From NCBI RefSeq assembly GCF_000729995.1, contig NZ_JNFG01000199.1, forward strand, positions 496,001-560,000: a stretch of 64,000 nt of DNA. The letters are read 5' to 3'. Shown here in pieces: positions 35,844 to 44,788 of this stretch. A program made the translations under genes and the position numbers. Every line of letters begins with the position of its first letter. Positions within the stretch are counted from its first letter, which is position 1. The notes under the pieces were generated by a model. That model worked only from the letters and a program-made list of their open reading frames with translations. It ran no database searches and was not told the DNA's origin. The DNA comes from Caballeronia sordidicola (GTDB taxonomy: Bacteria > Pseudomonadota > Gammaproteobacteria > Burkholderiales > Burkholderiaceae).

Positions 35844-36614
35844 ATGAAGTTCATCGCCGTCTTAACGTTGCTGTTCGCGCCCTGCGTCGCATTCGCGCAA
35901 ACCTCGCCATCTACCCTGGCGCGGGTCGCACAGAGCGGTGTGCTGCGCGTATGTACGCCAGGCGACTACAAGCCATTCAGTTTTCAGCGTGCCCCCGGAG
36001 AATTTGAAGGACTGGATGTCGATATGATGGGTTCGCTTGCGGGTACGCTCAACGCTCGGCCGGAATTCGTCAAGACGACATGGGCAAACCTGCTGCCTGA
36101 TTTCGTCGCCGGTAAATGCGATATTGCAGCAGGCGGCATCTCGGTCTCGCTCGAACGCCAGAAACAGGCATACTTCAGCGCACCGTATATGGTCAACGGC
36201 AAGACGCCGATCACGCGCTGCGAGGACATCGCGAAGTACCAGACGATAGCAGCCATTGACCTGCCCAATGTGCGAGTAATTACCAATCCCAGTGGCAGTA
36301 ATGAGCGATTCGCGAGAGCCAAACTAAGCCATGCCCAATTGACGATACACAGCGACAACCTGACGATCTTCGACGAGCTCATCAAGGGTAAGGCCGATGT
36401 TTTCGTCACCGAGGCGGCAGAAGCGATCGTGCAGAGCAAGGCTCACCCCGAGCTGTGCGCAGTGAATCCCGACAAGCCGCTGCAGTACGCGGAGATGGGT
36501 TATCTGTTGCCGAACGGCGATGACGTGTTCAGGAATTTCGTCGACCAGTGGCTGCATCTGAGCAAGGCCAACGGCGACTATGCGCAATTGAGCGCGAAGT
36601 GGCTAGGCAAATAG
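35844..36614 (+). CDS. Periplasmic cyclohexadienyl dehydratase-like / family 3 solute-binding protein (PheC-like)
   Basis: This 256-residue protein starts at ATG 35844 after CAGGAG. Residues 1-19 form a Sec signal ending in AFA. The mature part has the family 3 binding fold with VLRVCTPGDYKPFSFQ, GLDVDMMGSLA, DIAAGGISVSLERQKQAYFS and ADVFVTEAAEAI. The length and the CTPGDYKPF motif fit PheC, which makes phenylpyruvate from prephenate in the periplasm, but amino-acid binding proteins share the fold. No ABC partner genes are nearby, which favours the enzyme. An in-frame read-through from the upstream TauE remnant is possible. Confidence 0.82.
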   Translation: MKFIAVLTLLFAPCVAFAQTSPSTLARVAQSGVLRVCTPGDYKPFSFQRAPGEFEGLDVDMMGSLAGTLNARPEFVKTTWANLLPDFVAGKCDIAAGGISVSLERQKQAYFSAPYMVNGKTPITRCEDIAKYQTIAAIDLPNVRVITNPSGSNERFARAKLSHAQLTIHSDNLTIFDELIKGKADVFVTEAAEAIVQSKAHPELCAVNPDKPLQYAEMGYLLPNGDDVFRNFVDQWLHLSKANGDYAQLSAKWLGK

Positions 36615-36946
36615 AGGATTGAAACCACTGCCACGTTGCTGTGGCTGGCCTCCAATGGCTGAGCCATGCCGACCGACTCTGCGGCTTGAATGACCGTTGA
36701 ACCTCTGAAGCTGCCCTTGAGGTGGTGTGCGGTTCGACGGCCGTTGAGGGTCGAGATGACTCATTCGATCTTCATGTCAGCGGACATTCGTAGCAGCGCA
36801 ACGACGAGGAATCCCGCACGGCCGGTCCGACAAACGGTCAATCGATTACTAAAGGCGTGCGCCGCTTCTTCGACCTTCGGCCGCTAGCTACTTACGCCAG
36901 AGACTGCAAGCGTCGGCATGATGCCGCAGGATTTTCGGAGGTGGCC
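36615..36946 (+). other. Intergenic region, no gene seen
   Basis: This stretch of about 330 bases lies between the PheC-like gene and the convergent NrsF-like gene. I find no coding sequence, and no clear terminator. Confidence 0.35.
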
Positions 36947-37591
36947 TCACCACCAGCGAAAAGAGACACGCGCCAACAGGCACCCTGCCAACATCGGAAT
37001 TGCCATACCGATCGAATACCACAGTGCCCAGAAGGGAACGCTCATCTCAGGACACCGCAAAACATACACCAGCGTGCCAATTGCGCCCGACAGCAGACCA
37101 ACGGCCATGCCTGCAAGCCGCAGTCGCGTGGGCGCTAGTCCACGCATCGCCCAGGAAAGTGCAAGATAGCAAGGCACAGACAGCAGCGCAATGTAGACCG
37201 GGCAAGAGCTCCAGGTGTGACCAAACAGCAGCGCTAACCGGGCGTTGGCCGGTGCCGCTAGGAGCACTGCAAGGGCGACCACCCAAATGGCTGCATAGCA
37301 CGCTATTAGCGCAAGCCACGCACGCCGTGTTGAAACGCCCGGGATTGCCAGTCGTGCGGCGACCAGGACCGCAGCGAAGGCCATGAGTAGCGGGAAGGCC
37401 AGCTTGCCCCAGAAGAACGGAGTGGCAAGAAGTTCAGGGAGATCGGGACGAATGCCGATGCTTGACACAAGGGCGACGACCGCCGCTACGGCGCCGACCG
37501 ATAGCGCGATGCAGAAGCGGCGCAGAATCGCATGGCGATCTTGCGGCAACAGGCCAGCCGCCAGAAGGGGAATCAATTGGTCAGTTCTCAT
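36947..37591 (-). CDS. nrsF: NrsF-type (DUF1109) anti-sigma factor
   Basis: This 214-residue protein has six hydrophobic helices and a short polar N-terminus (MRTDQLIPLLAAGL). Conserved features include the cysteine in GHTWSSCPVYIALLSVP and YVLRCPEMSVPFWALW. The DUF1109/NrsF family holds the ECF factor SigF at the membrane and releases it on oxidative or metal stress; the two conserved cysteines are thought to sense the stress. It lies 5 bases downstream of the sigma gene, in the same operon. Confidence 0.92.
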   Translation of the reverse strand: MRTDQLIPLLAAGLLPQDRHAILRRFCIALSVGAVAAVVALVSSIGIRPDLPELLATPFFWGKLAFPLLMAFAAVLVAARLAIPGVSTRRAWLALIACYAAIWVVALAVLLAAPANARLALLFGHTWSSCPVYIALLSVPCYLALSWAMRGLAPTRLRLAGMAVGLLSGAIGTLVYVLRCPEMSVPFWALWYSIGMAIPMLAGCLLARVSFRWW

Positions 37592-37596
37592 TTCGC

Positions 37597-38178
37597 CTAG
37601 CCCCGAATCAGGCGTGACAAAGCCTTGATACCACGATGAACGCCAACCTTGATGGCCGACTCCGAAAGCCCCGTCAACCTCGCCGTTTCTGACACCGACA
37701 TTCCGTGCAGTCTGACGTATTCGATAGGAGCGCGTTGGCGCTCGGGCAACTGATCGAGCAGCCTGTCAATGTCACGCCGCGCATCGAGTGACTCAGTTTC
37801 GGACGTTGCAAACAGCTCCATTTCATCGTCAATGGGATCATGCAGCGCCTCGCGGTGTGCTTGAGCACGCAAGAAGTCGGCCACCTTGTGTCGGACAATT
37901 GCCGCTGCCCATGCAGTCACAGGAACCTGGTTCCGGTAAGTGTGAAGGCCATTGTGAAGCGCAATCAACACCTCCTGAAGCACGTCCTCTATGTCGTCCT
38001 CGTAAGATCGTAAGCGTCGCCTGAGCATGCCCCGCAGGTAACCCGAAAATACTTCCAGGAACGAAGCGTAGGCCACCGCGTTGCCATCGAGAGCAAGGTG
38101 CAGTAGACCTTTCAGCCGCATTTCCACCCCGCAAGCGGCCGCGCGGTCTACCGGCTTAGCGGGCACGATTACGGTCAC
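37597..38178 (-). CDS. sigF: ECF RNA polymerase sigma factor, SigF type
   Basis: This 193-residue protein has sigma region 2 (FLEVFSGYLRGMLRRRL, then EDDIEDVLQEVLIALHNGL near residues 65-80, with TAWAAAIVRHKVADFLR) and region 4 (ERQRAPIEYVRLHGMSVSE, then ARLTGLSESAIKVGVHRGI). It pairs with the DUF1109 anti-sigma gene that follows. Upstream, on its own strand, lies GTAACC-N16-CGAC, close to the GTAACC-N16-CGAA motif reported for SigF of Caulobacter, so it is probably autoregulated. A matching motif precedes the divergent DoxX gene. Confidence 0.93.
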   Translation of the reverse strand: MTVIVPAKPVDRAAACGVEMRLKGLLHLALDGNAVAYASFLEVFSGYLRGMLRRRLRSYEDDIEDVLQEVLIALHNGLHTYRNQVPVTAWAAAIVRHKVADFLRAQAHREALHDPIDDEMELFATSETESLDARRDIDRLLDQLPERQRAPIEYVRLHGMSVSETARLTGLSESAIKVGVHRGIKALSRLIRG

Positions 38179-38251
38179 TATTCATTGACACCATCTCTTC
38201 CTGAAAAGAACGCGCGCCTGCCGCTTTGGCGGGTACGCCCTTAAACAGTAA

Positions 38252-38277
38252 GTCGTTCAAAACGACGCGGCGGTTAC
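38252..38277 (-). promoter_or_regulatory. Predicted SigF-type ECF promoter for sigF-nrsF
   Basis: On the minus strand GTAACC (38277-38272) is followed after exactly 16 bases by CGAC (38255-38252), 74 bases before the sigF start codon. The same hexamer, spacing and tetramer occur upstream of DoxX on the other strand. Confidence 0.7.
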
Positions 38278-38485
38278 ACATCACGCCAAAAGTTTTTACT
38301 TCCCTCAAGATTTGGCACTTGCTTTCCGCGGACATCAAGACGGGCTAGACGACCGCTGCGCCGGCGGAAGAAAACCGTTGCAGATTCCGCTCCATCGCTC
38401 AGGCTCAGGCTCGTGCTCTCAACGCGGCTTTGCCTCTGGCAAGGCTCACCGCTATTCCGCTTTTTTTCAAAATCGTCAAGCCGCT

Positions 38486-38511
38486 GTAACCAGACTGCAC
38501 TGTCTCCCGAC
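38486..38511 (+). promoter_or_regulatory. Predicted SigF-type ECF promoter for the DoxX gene
   Basis: GTAACC (38486-38491) and CGAC (38508-38511) are separated by exactly 16 bases, 88 bases before the DoxX start codon. This mirrors the motif upstream of sigF, so both genes likely form one small regulon. Confidence 0.7.
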
Positions 38512-38598
38512 CTACTTGATAACGGCATGCGATCGGTCACATATCCTGGTGGCAACGACCCTGCCGTCCCTTTATCGTTCTCGGGAAGGTCCTTCAGC

Positions 38599-39138
38599 AT
38601 GAGCATCGTTCGTTTCATCTCCAGTCTCATAAGTCCTGCGTTGCTCGCCAACCGTCTGGGGCGTTGGTCGCCGCTACCGCTGCGCCTTATCGTGGGCTAC
38701 GGTTTCATGGCGCATGGCTATGCAAAGATTGTTAAGCATCCTGAGAATTTTGCAGCCATTCTCCATGGCCTCAACGTGCCCGCTCCACATTTCATGGCGT
38801 GGGCGACGATTGCGATTGAGTTGCTAGGCGGCTTTGCGATTTTCGTCGGTGCTTTCGTCCCGTTAGTCACCGTCCCGATGATCGCGGTACTGCTTGTCGC
38901 AACCTTTACCGTGCATCTGCAGTTCGGCTTTACGTCGATCAAGCTGATGGCTGTCACGTCTGCCGGCCCGCAATTTGGACCGCCCGGTTACGAAACCGAT
39001 CTGCTCTACCTTGCGTGTCTCGTCGCGCTCGTGCTCGGCGGTGCCGGACCGTTCGCAGTAGACAGTCTGCTTCCATGGCGTAAAACGAGCAAATCGCCAT
39101 CCACCGTCTGCATGTCTGCGACCGGCGGACCGCAATAG
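38599..39138 (+). CDS. DoxX family membrane protein
   Basis: This 179-residue protein starts at ATG 38599 with GGGAAGG just upstream. It has four hydrophobic helices and the DoxX signature: PLRLIVGYGFMAHGYAKIVK, HFMAWATIAIELLGGFAIFV and later AGPQFGPPGYETDLLYLACL. DoxX proteins take part in thiol-redox and sulfur stress handling. The SigF-type promoter upstream, and the known association of DoxX genes with SigF regulons, suggest that it is an output of the sigma-anti-sigma pair. Confidence 0.9.
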   Translation: MSIVRFISSLISPALLANRLGRWSPLPLRLIVGYGFMAHGYAKIVKHPENFAAILHGLNVPAPHFMAWATIAIELLGGFAIFVGAFVPLVTVPMIAVLLVATFTVHLQFGFTSIKLMAVTSAGPQFGPPGYETDLLYLACLVALVLGGAGPFAVDSLLPWRKTSKSPSTVCMSATGGPQ

Positions 39139-39619
39139 GTCTTCGTGACGGCAGCGGCCCGCGCGAGAAGAAGCGAAATCAGGTTCTCGCGTCCACGCTG
39201 CGTCCTGCTTCGGGGATGGTCATGAAAGCATGGTGTTCCGTTTGTTCGGCGACTGTTTGTCCCTGTTGGTGCACACTGTCGAGTGCAGTCAACGCGGGAA
39301 TGTTTCCGGCGAACAGTTCATTTCGAGTTAGGACACATCTGGCAAAGTTGCAGCGATGCGCCAGAGGCCCGCGCTTCCCGGGCCGGCACATAGCGGCCAG
39401 TCGCGATCATTTGCCAGGGTTTCGTACGAACGTTTGAACGTTGGAACGGACCTTCGTGTTCACACGACTCACGCTGCATCGTCGGCTTAAGTGACCGGTC
39501 GCTTTTTGTACTGAGCGTCGCAATCTGTACATGTTCGCCAGCGCAGCGGGCTGATATCGTTGTCTAAGAATAACGCTGCAATTCGCTGACTAACTTCCCG
39601 CTTTGACCAGGTACATCTC
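39139..39619 (+). other. Intergenic region, no gene seen
   Basis: About 480 bases follow the DoxX gene. The segment near 39420-39490 has words resembling the dispersed intergenic repeats seen elsewhere in the window (CGAACGTTTGAACGTT). No gene or clear promoter is found. Confidence 0.35.
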
Positions 39620-40435
39620 ATGAAACTGCCGATCTATCAGATTGACGCATTTACGGATAAGGTATTTAAGGGCAACTACGCTGCAGTAGTGCCACTTGAA
39701 CGCTGGTTGCCCGATGGTTTGATGCAAGCAATCGCCACTGAGAACAACCTGTCCGAAACGGCATTCTTCGTGAAAAATGCCGACGGCGCGTTCGACATCC
39801 GCTGGTTCTCTCCACTTACCGAAATCGCGTTTTGCGGACATGCCACGCTGGCAAGCGCATATGTGATCTTCAAGCGATGTAATGATTTGGAAGCCATTGA
39901 ATTTGTAGCGAAAGCGGTCGGTCGGCTTCCCGTCTGCCGCACCTATGACGGTCTGATCGAAATGAGCTTCCCGCAGCGCCGGCCTGAGAAACTCAACGAA
40001 ATACCCGCAAATTTGATCCAGGGGCTTTCGATACAGCCTCAAGAAGTGCTAATAACCCAGCAAGCCTATGTTGCCATCTACGGAACAGAGCACGAGGTAC
40101 GATCCCTCGTACCCGAACTCAATCTGCTGTCGGCACTCGGTCCGCGCGATGTCGTCGTGACAGCGCGCGGAGATGAGTACGATTTTGTGTCCCGCTACTT
40201 TTGGCCTGCTAATGGCGGAGATGAAGATCCGGTGACCGGATCCATTCACGCGACGCTTGCGCCGTTATGGTCCGAGCGTTTGGGCAGGTCAGAACTCGTG
40301 GCCATGCAGGCGTCACGCCGCAGCGGGTTACTTCATTGTCGTGTACAAGACGACCGGGTGTATATCTCTGGTCAGGCTGTTCAATATCTTGAAGGGACAA
40401 TCGAAATCCCGGAAGCGCAGATGCGACCGTTGTAG
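39620..40435 (+). CDS. PhzF-family isomerase
   Basis: This 271-residue protein has the PhzF fold: YQIDAFTDKVFKGNYAAVVP, ENNLSETAFFV with the catalytic Glu, FCGHATLASAYV, and DEDPVTGSIHATLAPLWSERLG. PhzF in phenazine synthesis isomerises trans-2,3-dihydro-3-hydroxyanthranilate, but most homologues outside phz operons have unknown substrates. No other phz gene is nearby, so phenazine production is not implied. Confidence 0.9.
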   Translation: MKLPIYQIDAFTDKVFKGNYAAVVPLERWLPDGLMQAIATENNLSETAFFVKNADGAFDIRWFSPLTEIAFCGHATLASAYVIFKRCNDLEAIEFVAKAVGRLPVCRTYDGLIEMSFPQRRPEKLNEIPANLIQGLSIQPQEVLITQQAYVAIYGTEHEVRSLVPELNLLSALGPRDVVVTARGDEYDFVSRYFWPANGGDEDPVTGSIHATLAPLWSERLGRSELVAMQASRRSGLLHCRVQDDRVYISGQAVQYLEGTIEIPEAQMRPL

Positions 40436-41050
40436 CCTGGAAGCGGCCGTTGAAGTCGCGTTAGGTCGAAGGGTGAAAGTGGGTCGGGAGTGTGAGTTCT
40501 CCGCTGCAGGAAGCTGCCATCCGGCTGCTCGATGCCGTCTACGTCAGCAATCTGCCGCATTGCTGACGTAGAACTCAGGCCGCCTCAACGTCTGTTAAGG
40601 CGGAAGACGCGACAAACAAAATCATCGATGGAACGTCCCTTAACAGGGTGCAGCGGACCTCAGAACTAGCGCCCTGCAGTCCCTTCGCGGCGAAGGCGAT
40701 ACCAATCCCGCTCAAGATGCCTTTTCCCCGCGACAGTCGCTTGCAACTCGGCCATTCCCACTCGAATATCAAATACGCTTTCAGCTGCCTGGATTTGCAA
40801 ACGATTTGTCAGGAACAGGTGTTCCTCTACCCATCCCATGTGCCATGAATTCCGGTCGACCTTCCGGCCGGCGACATGATCCAAAGATGGGATTCTTATC
40901 GAAGGCCCTCGACCTGTCCTTCTTATCTGGCCATCAACGCTGGCGGCATCAACACTGATGCACGCCGGCACAGATGGTCGCTCGGGTATCCAACATGCAT
41001 TCGTGCCGGGGGATGACCGGCATCATCGCATCCACCCATGCCCCATAACC
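40436..41050 (+). other. Convergent intergenic region with a strong hairpin
   Basis: This stretch of about 615 bases lies between the PhzF gene and the convergent OsmC-YcaO gene. Apart from the hairpin at 40538, I see no supported gene. Short minus-strand frames at 40575-40971 have no recognised product and may be gene debris. Confidence 0.4.
40538..40572. terminator. Perfect 14-bp hairpin between convergent genes
   Basis: TCTACGTCAGCAAT and its exact reverse complement flank a 7-base loop (CTGCCGC). A second 6-base-pair hairpin (CCGCCT / AGGCGG) follows at 40580-40603. The lack of a T-run argues against a classical terminator on the plus strand. A bidirectional termination or an RNA-stability role are both possible. 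Confidence 0.45.
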
Positions 41051-43255
41051 CTAGCGCACTGCAGCCGCCACATTGGCCCGCGCTTTATGCAATTTTTTAT
41101 AACTGTCGATCAAGCGGTGGTGCCTATCGAGACCTTCCAGTTTCAAACTCGTTGGCGTTAAACCATAGAACCTCACACTGCCGTCCACTGACCCCATTAC
41201 CGCGTCCATCCGGGCGTCGCCAAACATCCGACGGAAGTTGACCGCGTAGTCGTCCAGTTCCAGGTCTTCATCGAGCAGCACCTCCAGCACCACATTCAAC
41301 GCCTGGTAAAACAAGCCGCGCTCGACCGTGTTGTCGTTGTACTGCAGGAAGGCTCCCACCAGCTCTTGCGTCTCCTCAAATTGCTTCAAGGCGAGATTAA
41401 TCAGCAGCTTCAACTCGAGAACCGTCAGCTGCCCCCAGTCCGTATTCTCGTCAAATTCGATGCCGATCAAAGTGGCAATATCGGAGTGCTCATCCAGTTC
41501 ATTGTTATCCAACCGCTCAAGCAATGCTGCCAGGCCGGCATCGTCCAGGCGATGCAAGTTCAAGATATCGGCGCGGAACAACAGCGCCTTGTTTGTGTTA
41601 TCCCAGATCAAATCCTCTACCGGGTAAACTTCCGAATAACCGGGCACCAAAATCCGGCAGGCTACGGCTCCCAGCTGGTCATGCACCGCCATGTACGCCT
41701 CTTTGCCCAAGTCTTCGAGAATTCCGAACAACGTTGCGGCTTCCTCGGCATTGGAGTTTTCACCCTGGCCAGAAAAATCCCACTCAGCAAACTCGAAATT
41801 CGCTTTGGCGCTGAAAAAGCGCCACGACACCACACCACTGGAATCAATGAAGTGTTCAACAAAGTTATTCGGCTCAGTCACCGCGTTGCTTTCAAAGGTG
41901 GGCTGAGGTAATTCGTTCAGGCCTTCAAAACTGCGCCCCTGTAGCAATTCCGTCAGACTGCGTTCCAGCGCCACTTCGAAGCTTGGGTGCGCGCCGAACG
42001 AGGCAAAGACGCCGCCTGTCCGCGGGTTCATCAAGGTGACGCACATCACCGGGTAGGTCCCACCCAGCGACGCATCCTTTACCAGCACCGGAAAGCCCTG
42101 CTCTTCCAACCCCTGAATCCCAGCCAGAATGCCAGGGTATTTCGCCAGCACTTCGTGCGGCACATCGGGCAATGCGATTTCACCTTCCAGAATTTCACGC
42201 TTTACCGCCCGCTCAAAAATTTCGGACAGACATTGCACCTGCGCTTCGGCCAGCGTATTACCGGCACTCATGCCGTTGCTGACATATAGGTTTTCGATCA
42301 GGTTGGACGGAAAATACACCACTTCGCCGTCCGACTGCCGCACATACGGCAGCGAACAGATACCGCGCTGCACATTGCCGGAGTTGGTGTCGACCAGATG
42401 CGAGCCACGCAACTCGCCATCGGGATTGTAAATTTCCAGGCAATACGCATCAAGAATTTCAGCGGGCAGCGCATCCTTACGGCCAGGCTTGAACCAGCGC
42501 TCGTTCGGGTAATGTACAAACGCCGCATTGGCGATATCTTCGCCCCAAAATGCACCGCCATAAAAATGGTTGCAATTCAGGCGCTCGATAAACTCTCCCA
42601 ACGCCGACGCCAATGCGCTTTCTTTTGTCGCTCCCTTGCCATTGGTAAAACACATCGGTGAGTGCGCGTCGCGGATATGCAGCGACCACACATTGGGGAC
42701 TATATTGCGCCACGAAGCGATTTCAATCTTCATGCCCAACGCCGCCAGATTGGCCGACATATTGGCGATGGTTTGCTCCAGCGGAAGATCCTTGCCCACA
42801 ATATAGGTGCTGGCGTCAGAATCGGGCTTTAGAATGAGCAACGACTGAGCATCGGCATCCAGGTTCTCTACCTCTTCAATCACAAACTCGGGGCCGGCTT
42901 GCACCACTTTTTTCACCGTGCAACGGTCTATGAAGCGCAAAATGCCGCGACGATCTGCTTCCAGCATATCCGGCGGCAACTCAACCTGGATCTTGAAGAT
43001 CTGTTTGTACCGGTTTTCCGGATCAACAATATTGTTCTGCGACAGGCGAATATTTTCGGTAGGAATATTGCGATTTACGCAGTACAACTTTACAAAGTAA
43101 GCTGCGCACAGGGCCGATGAGGCCAGAAAATAATCGAAAGGACCAGGCGCCGAGCCATCGCCCTTATAACGGATAGGCTGGTCGGCCACTACCGTGAAGT
43201 CATCGAATTTGGCTTCAAGACGTAGCTTATCGAGAAAGTTGACTTTAATTTCCAT
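41051..43255 (-). CDS. OsmC-YcaO domain fusion protein
   Basis: This 734-residue protein joins an N-terminal OsmC-like domain (residues 1-140; includes GPFDYFLASSALCAAYFVKLYC) to a YcaO domain (about 180-520; TKESALASALGEFIERLNCN, LSEIFERAVKREILEGEIAL) and a helical C-terminal part (about 560-710). YcaO proteins use ATP to activate amide backbones; E. coli YcaO has been linked to RimO-dependent methylthiolation of ribosomal protein S12. The fused form occurs mainly in Gammaproteobacteria. Base composition and codon use look less GC-rich than the neighbours, which suggests transfer. No azoline-peptide substrate gene is seen nearby. Confidence 0.92.
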   Translation of the reverse strand: MEIKVNFLDKLRLEAKFDDFTVVADQPIRYKGDGSAPGPFDYFLASSALCAAYFVKLYCVNRNIPTENIRLSQNNIVDPENRYKQIFKIQVELPPDMLEADRRGILRFIDRCTVKKVVQAGPEFVIEEVENLDADAQSLLILKPDSDASTYIVGKDLPLEQTIANMSANLAALGMKIEIASWRNIVPNVWSLHIRDAHSPMCFTNGKGATKESALASALGEFIERLNCNHFYGGAFWGEDIANAAFVHYPNERWFKPGRKDALPAEILDAYCLEIYNPDGELRGSHLVDTNSGNVQRGICSLPYVRQSDGEVVYFPSNLIENLYVSNGMSAGNTLAEAQVQCLSEIFERAVKREILEGEIALPDVPHEVLAKYPGILAGIQGLEEQGFPVLVKDASLGGTYPVMCVTLMNPRTGGVFASFGAHPSFEVALERSLTELLQGRSFEGLNELPQPTFESNAVTEPNNFVEHFIDSSGVVSWRFFSAKANFEFAEWDFSGQGENSNAEEAATLFGILEDLGKEAYMAVHDQLGAVACRILVPGYSEVYPVEDLIWDNTNKALLFRADILNLHRLDDAGLAALLERLDNNELDEHSDIATLIGIEFDENTDWGQLTVLELKLLINLALKQFEETQELVGAFLQYNDNTVERGLFYQALNVVLEVLLDEDLELDDYAVNFRRMFGDARMDAVMGSVDGSVRFYGLTPTSLKLEGLDRHHRLIDSYKKLHKARANVAAAVR

Positions 43256-43778
43256 GGTGAATCCTAAAAACGATGCTCAAAATGATGTAGCCGCTATATC
43301 CGTCGCCAAGTTCAGTTGCACCAAACCGAAGCGCCACGCGTTCATCCAACATTTTCCAGAATGCGAGAACTACCAAGCGACAATCCACAATACAAAGCTC
43401 TGTAAAAACAGGGCTTCAATAGTCAATCAACCAGCAAATAATGCTTCAAGGCGGGAATTCTACTCTCAGTCGATCGTCAATCCAGTGGCTGCACCCTTGC
43501 GGGAACGGGATTGCTGCAAGCGTGTGTATCGACGATACCGTCACCATTACCGCAAAACCCATTCGGCGGCAGCAGCCTTCGACACACCGAGACGGCATTC
43601 TCAACGATCTCCGCGGTGACGTCGACCAACCGCTCGCAACCTGCCTTTGCCCGTCAGCCATCGGCGGAAAGCGGCCCCAAAGTCGACCTTCGATCGATGG
43701 TGGCGAACGCACGCTTCGCATCCTGTTTCAGTCGTTCCGGCGACATGCGAGCGGTACGCGCTGAACGGGCAGAGCCTA
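43256..43778 (+). other. Intergenic region upstream of the OsmC-YcaO gene
   Basis: About 520 bases, AT-richer in the first 200, then of local composition. It should hold the promoter of the OsmC-YcaO gene, but no element stands out. No gene is supported; the change of composition near 43450 may mark the end of an acquired segment. Confidence 0.35.
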
Positions 43779-44450
43779 CTACCCCGCGCGGCGGGATCGC
43801 TTCGAGCGCGACTCAAACTGCGTGAGCTCTTTATCACCGAGCACGTAGTCGCTGCAGTCATGCAGCCGGGCGAATGCGAGATCCAGAAAGGCTCTGACTC
43901 GCTTGGGCTGAGCCGTTCGGCTTCCGTAGTAGACATGCAACCCGGTGTGCGCGCTCATATGCTGCACAAGCACGGGCACCAGTCGTCCTGCGCGGACATG
44001 GAACGCCGCCAGGAAACTCGACAGTTGACCCATGACCTGACCCGCGAGCACCGCTTGTGCTTCCAGATCTGTGTCATTCGTCGCGAACGAAGGCGACATC
44101 TGCCGATGTTCGAGCTTGCCATCCACCGTCAGGTACCAGGGCGATACTTTGCCGGTAACCGGATGCCGGAAGACGCTACAGCGATGGGCCGCGAGGTCAC
44201 CGAGTGTCGATGGCGTCCCGTACGCCCTGAGATACTCTGGCGTCGCGCACACGATCATCTGGATCGGAAAGAGCTGCCGGCCGATCACGCCCTCGTTGAG
44301 CGAGGCGCCGAACCTGAAACCGACATCGACGCGATCCAGCACCCAGTTGCCGATACCATCATCGAGCTGGACGTCGGGCTGGATACCCGGATGCGCTCGA
44401 CAAAACTCGTCAAGCAGCGGCATGAGGATGGCGACGAACTGGATAGACGC
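43779..44450 (-). pseudogene. LysR-family regulator, effector-domain remnant
   Basis: The minus-strand frame encodes a LysR effector domain: LKRAASIQFVAILMPLLDEF, ppHPGIQPDVQLDDG-like start, FGASLNEGVIGRQLFPIQMI, and a C-terminal QMSPSFATNDTDLEAQAVLAG. The N-terminal winged-helix domain is absent; upstream the frame runs into unrelated sequence. Without a DNA-binding domain it cannot act as a regulator. A long open frame on the opposite strand of this stretch is an artefact of the composition. Confidence 0.75.
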
Positions 44451-44788
44451 CGCGCGCTTCAGTCGGGTTTCAGATTTTTTCTTTAGGCAACCGTCGGCCT
44501 GGCAGCAGATTAACGATCGAGATGCCGGTCAAAACCGCAGACAGAGTCTTCGGCGACTTTCTTACGTGTCTCCGGGATGTGAATTCGGCCTCGCGGTTGG
44601 GCGGGTCTTCCTCATTGTGAAAGATGTCGGCTTATCCTTAGGGAAGCGGTCGTTCGGGAGAATCGCCCAATGTCCCATAGTGGCCGGCTGGCTTCCTTCG
44701 TGTCGACGCCGACTGACCCCAGGCGAGCGAATGAACTGAACCCCGTGCCATACTTGCTGATCCTCTCGTCCATGGGTCAACGATCGTA
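44451..44788 (+). other. Intergenic region upstream of nudC
   Basis: About 340 bases between the LysR remnant and nudC. No gene or clear regulatory element was found. Confidence 0.35.

Noticed and set aside
39620-40435. Phenazine biosynthesis locus
   Set aside because: Only a PhzF-fold gene is present; no phzA-E or phzG genes are nearby.
40575-40971. Possible gene fragments on the minus strand between PhzF and OsmC-YcaO
   Set aside because: Frames are broken and no family could be recognised; left as intergenic.
43647-44486. 279-codon plus-strand frame opposite the LysR remnant
   Set aside because: The minus strand gives a clear LysR effector domain; the plus-strand product matches nothing.
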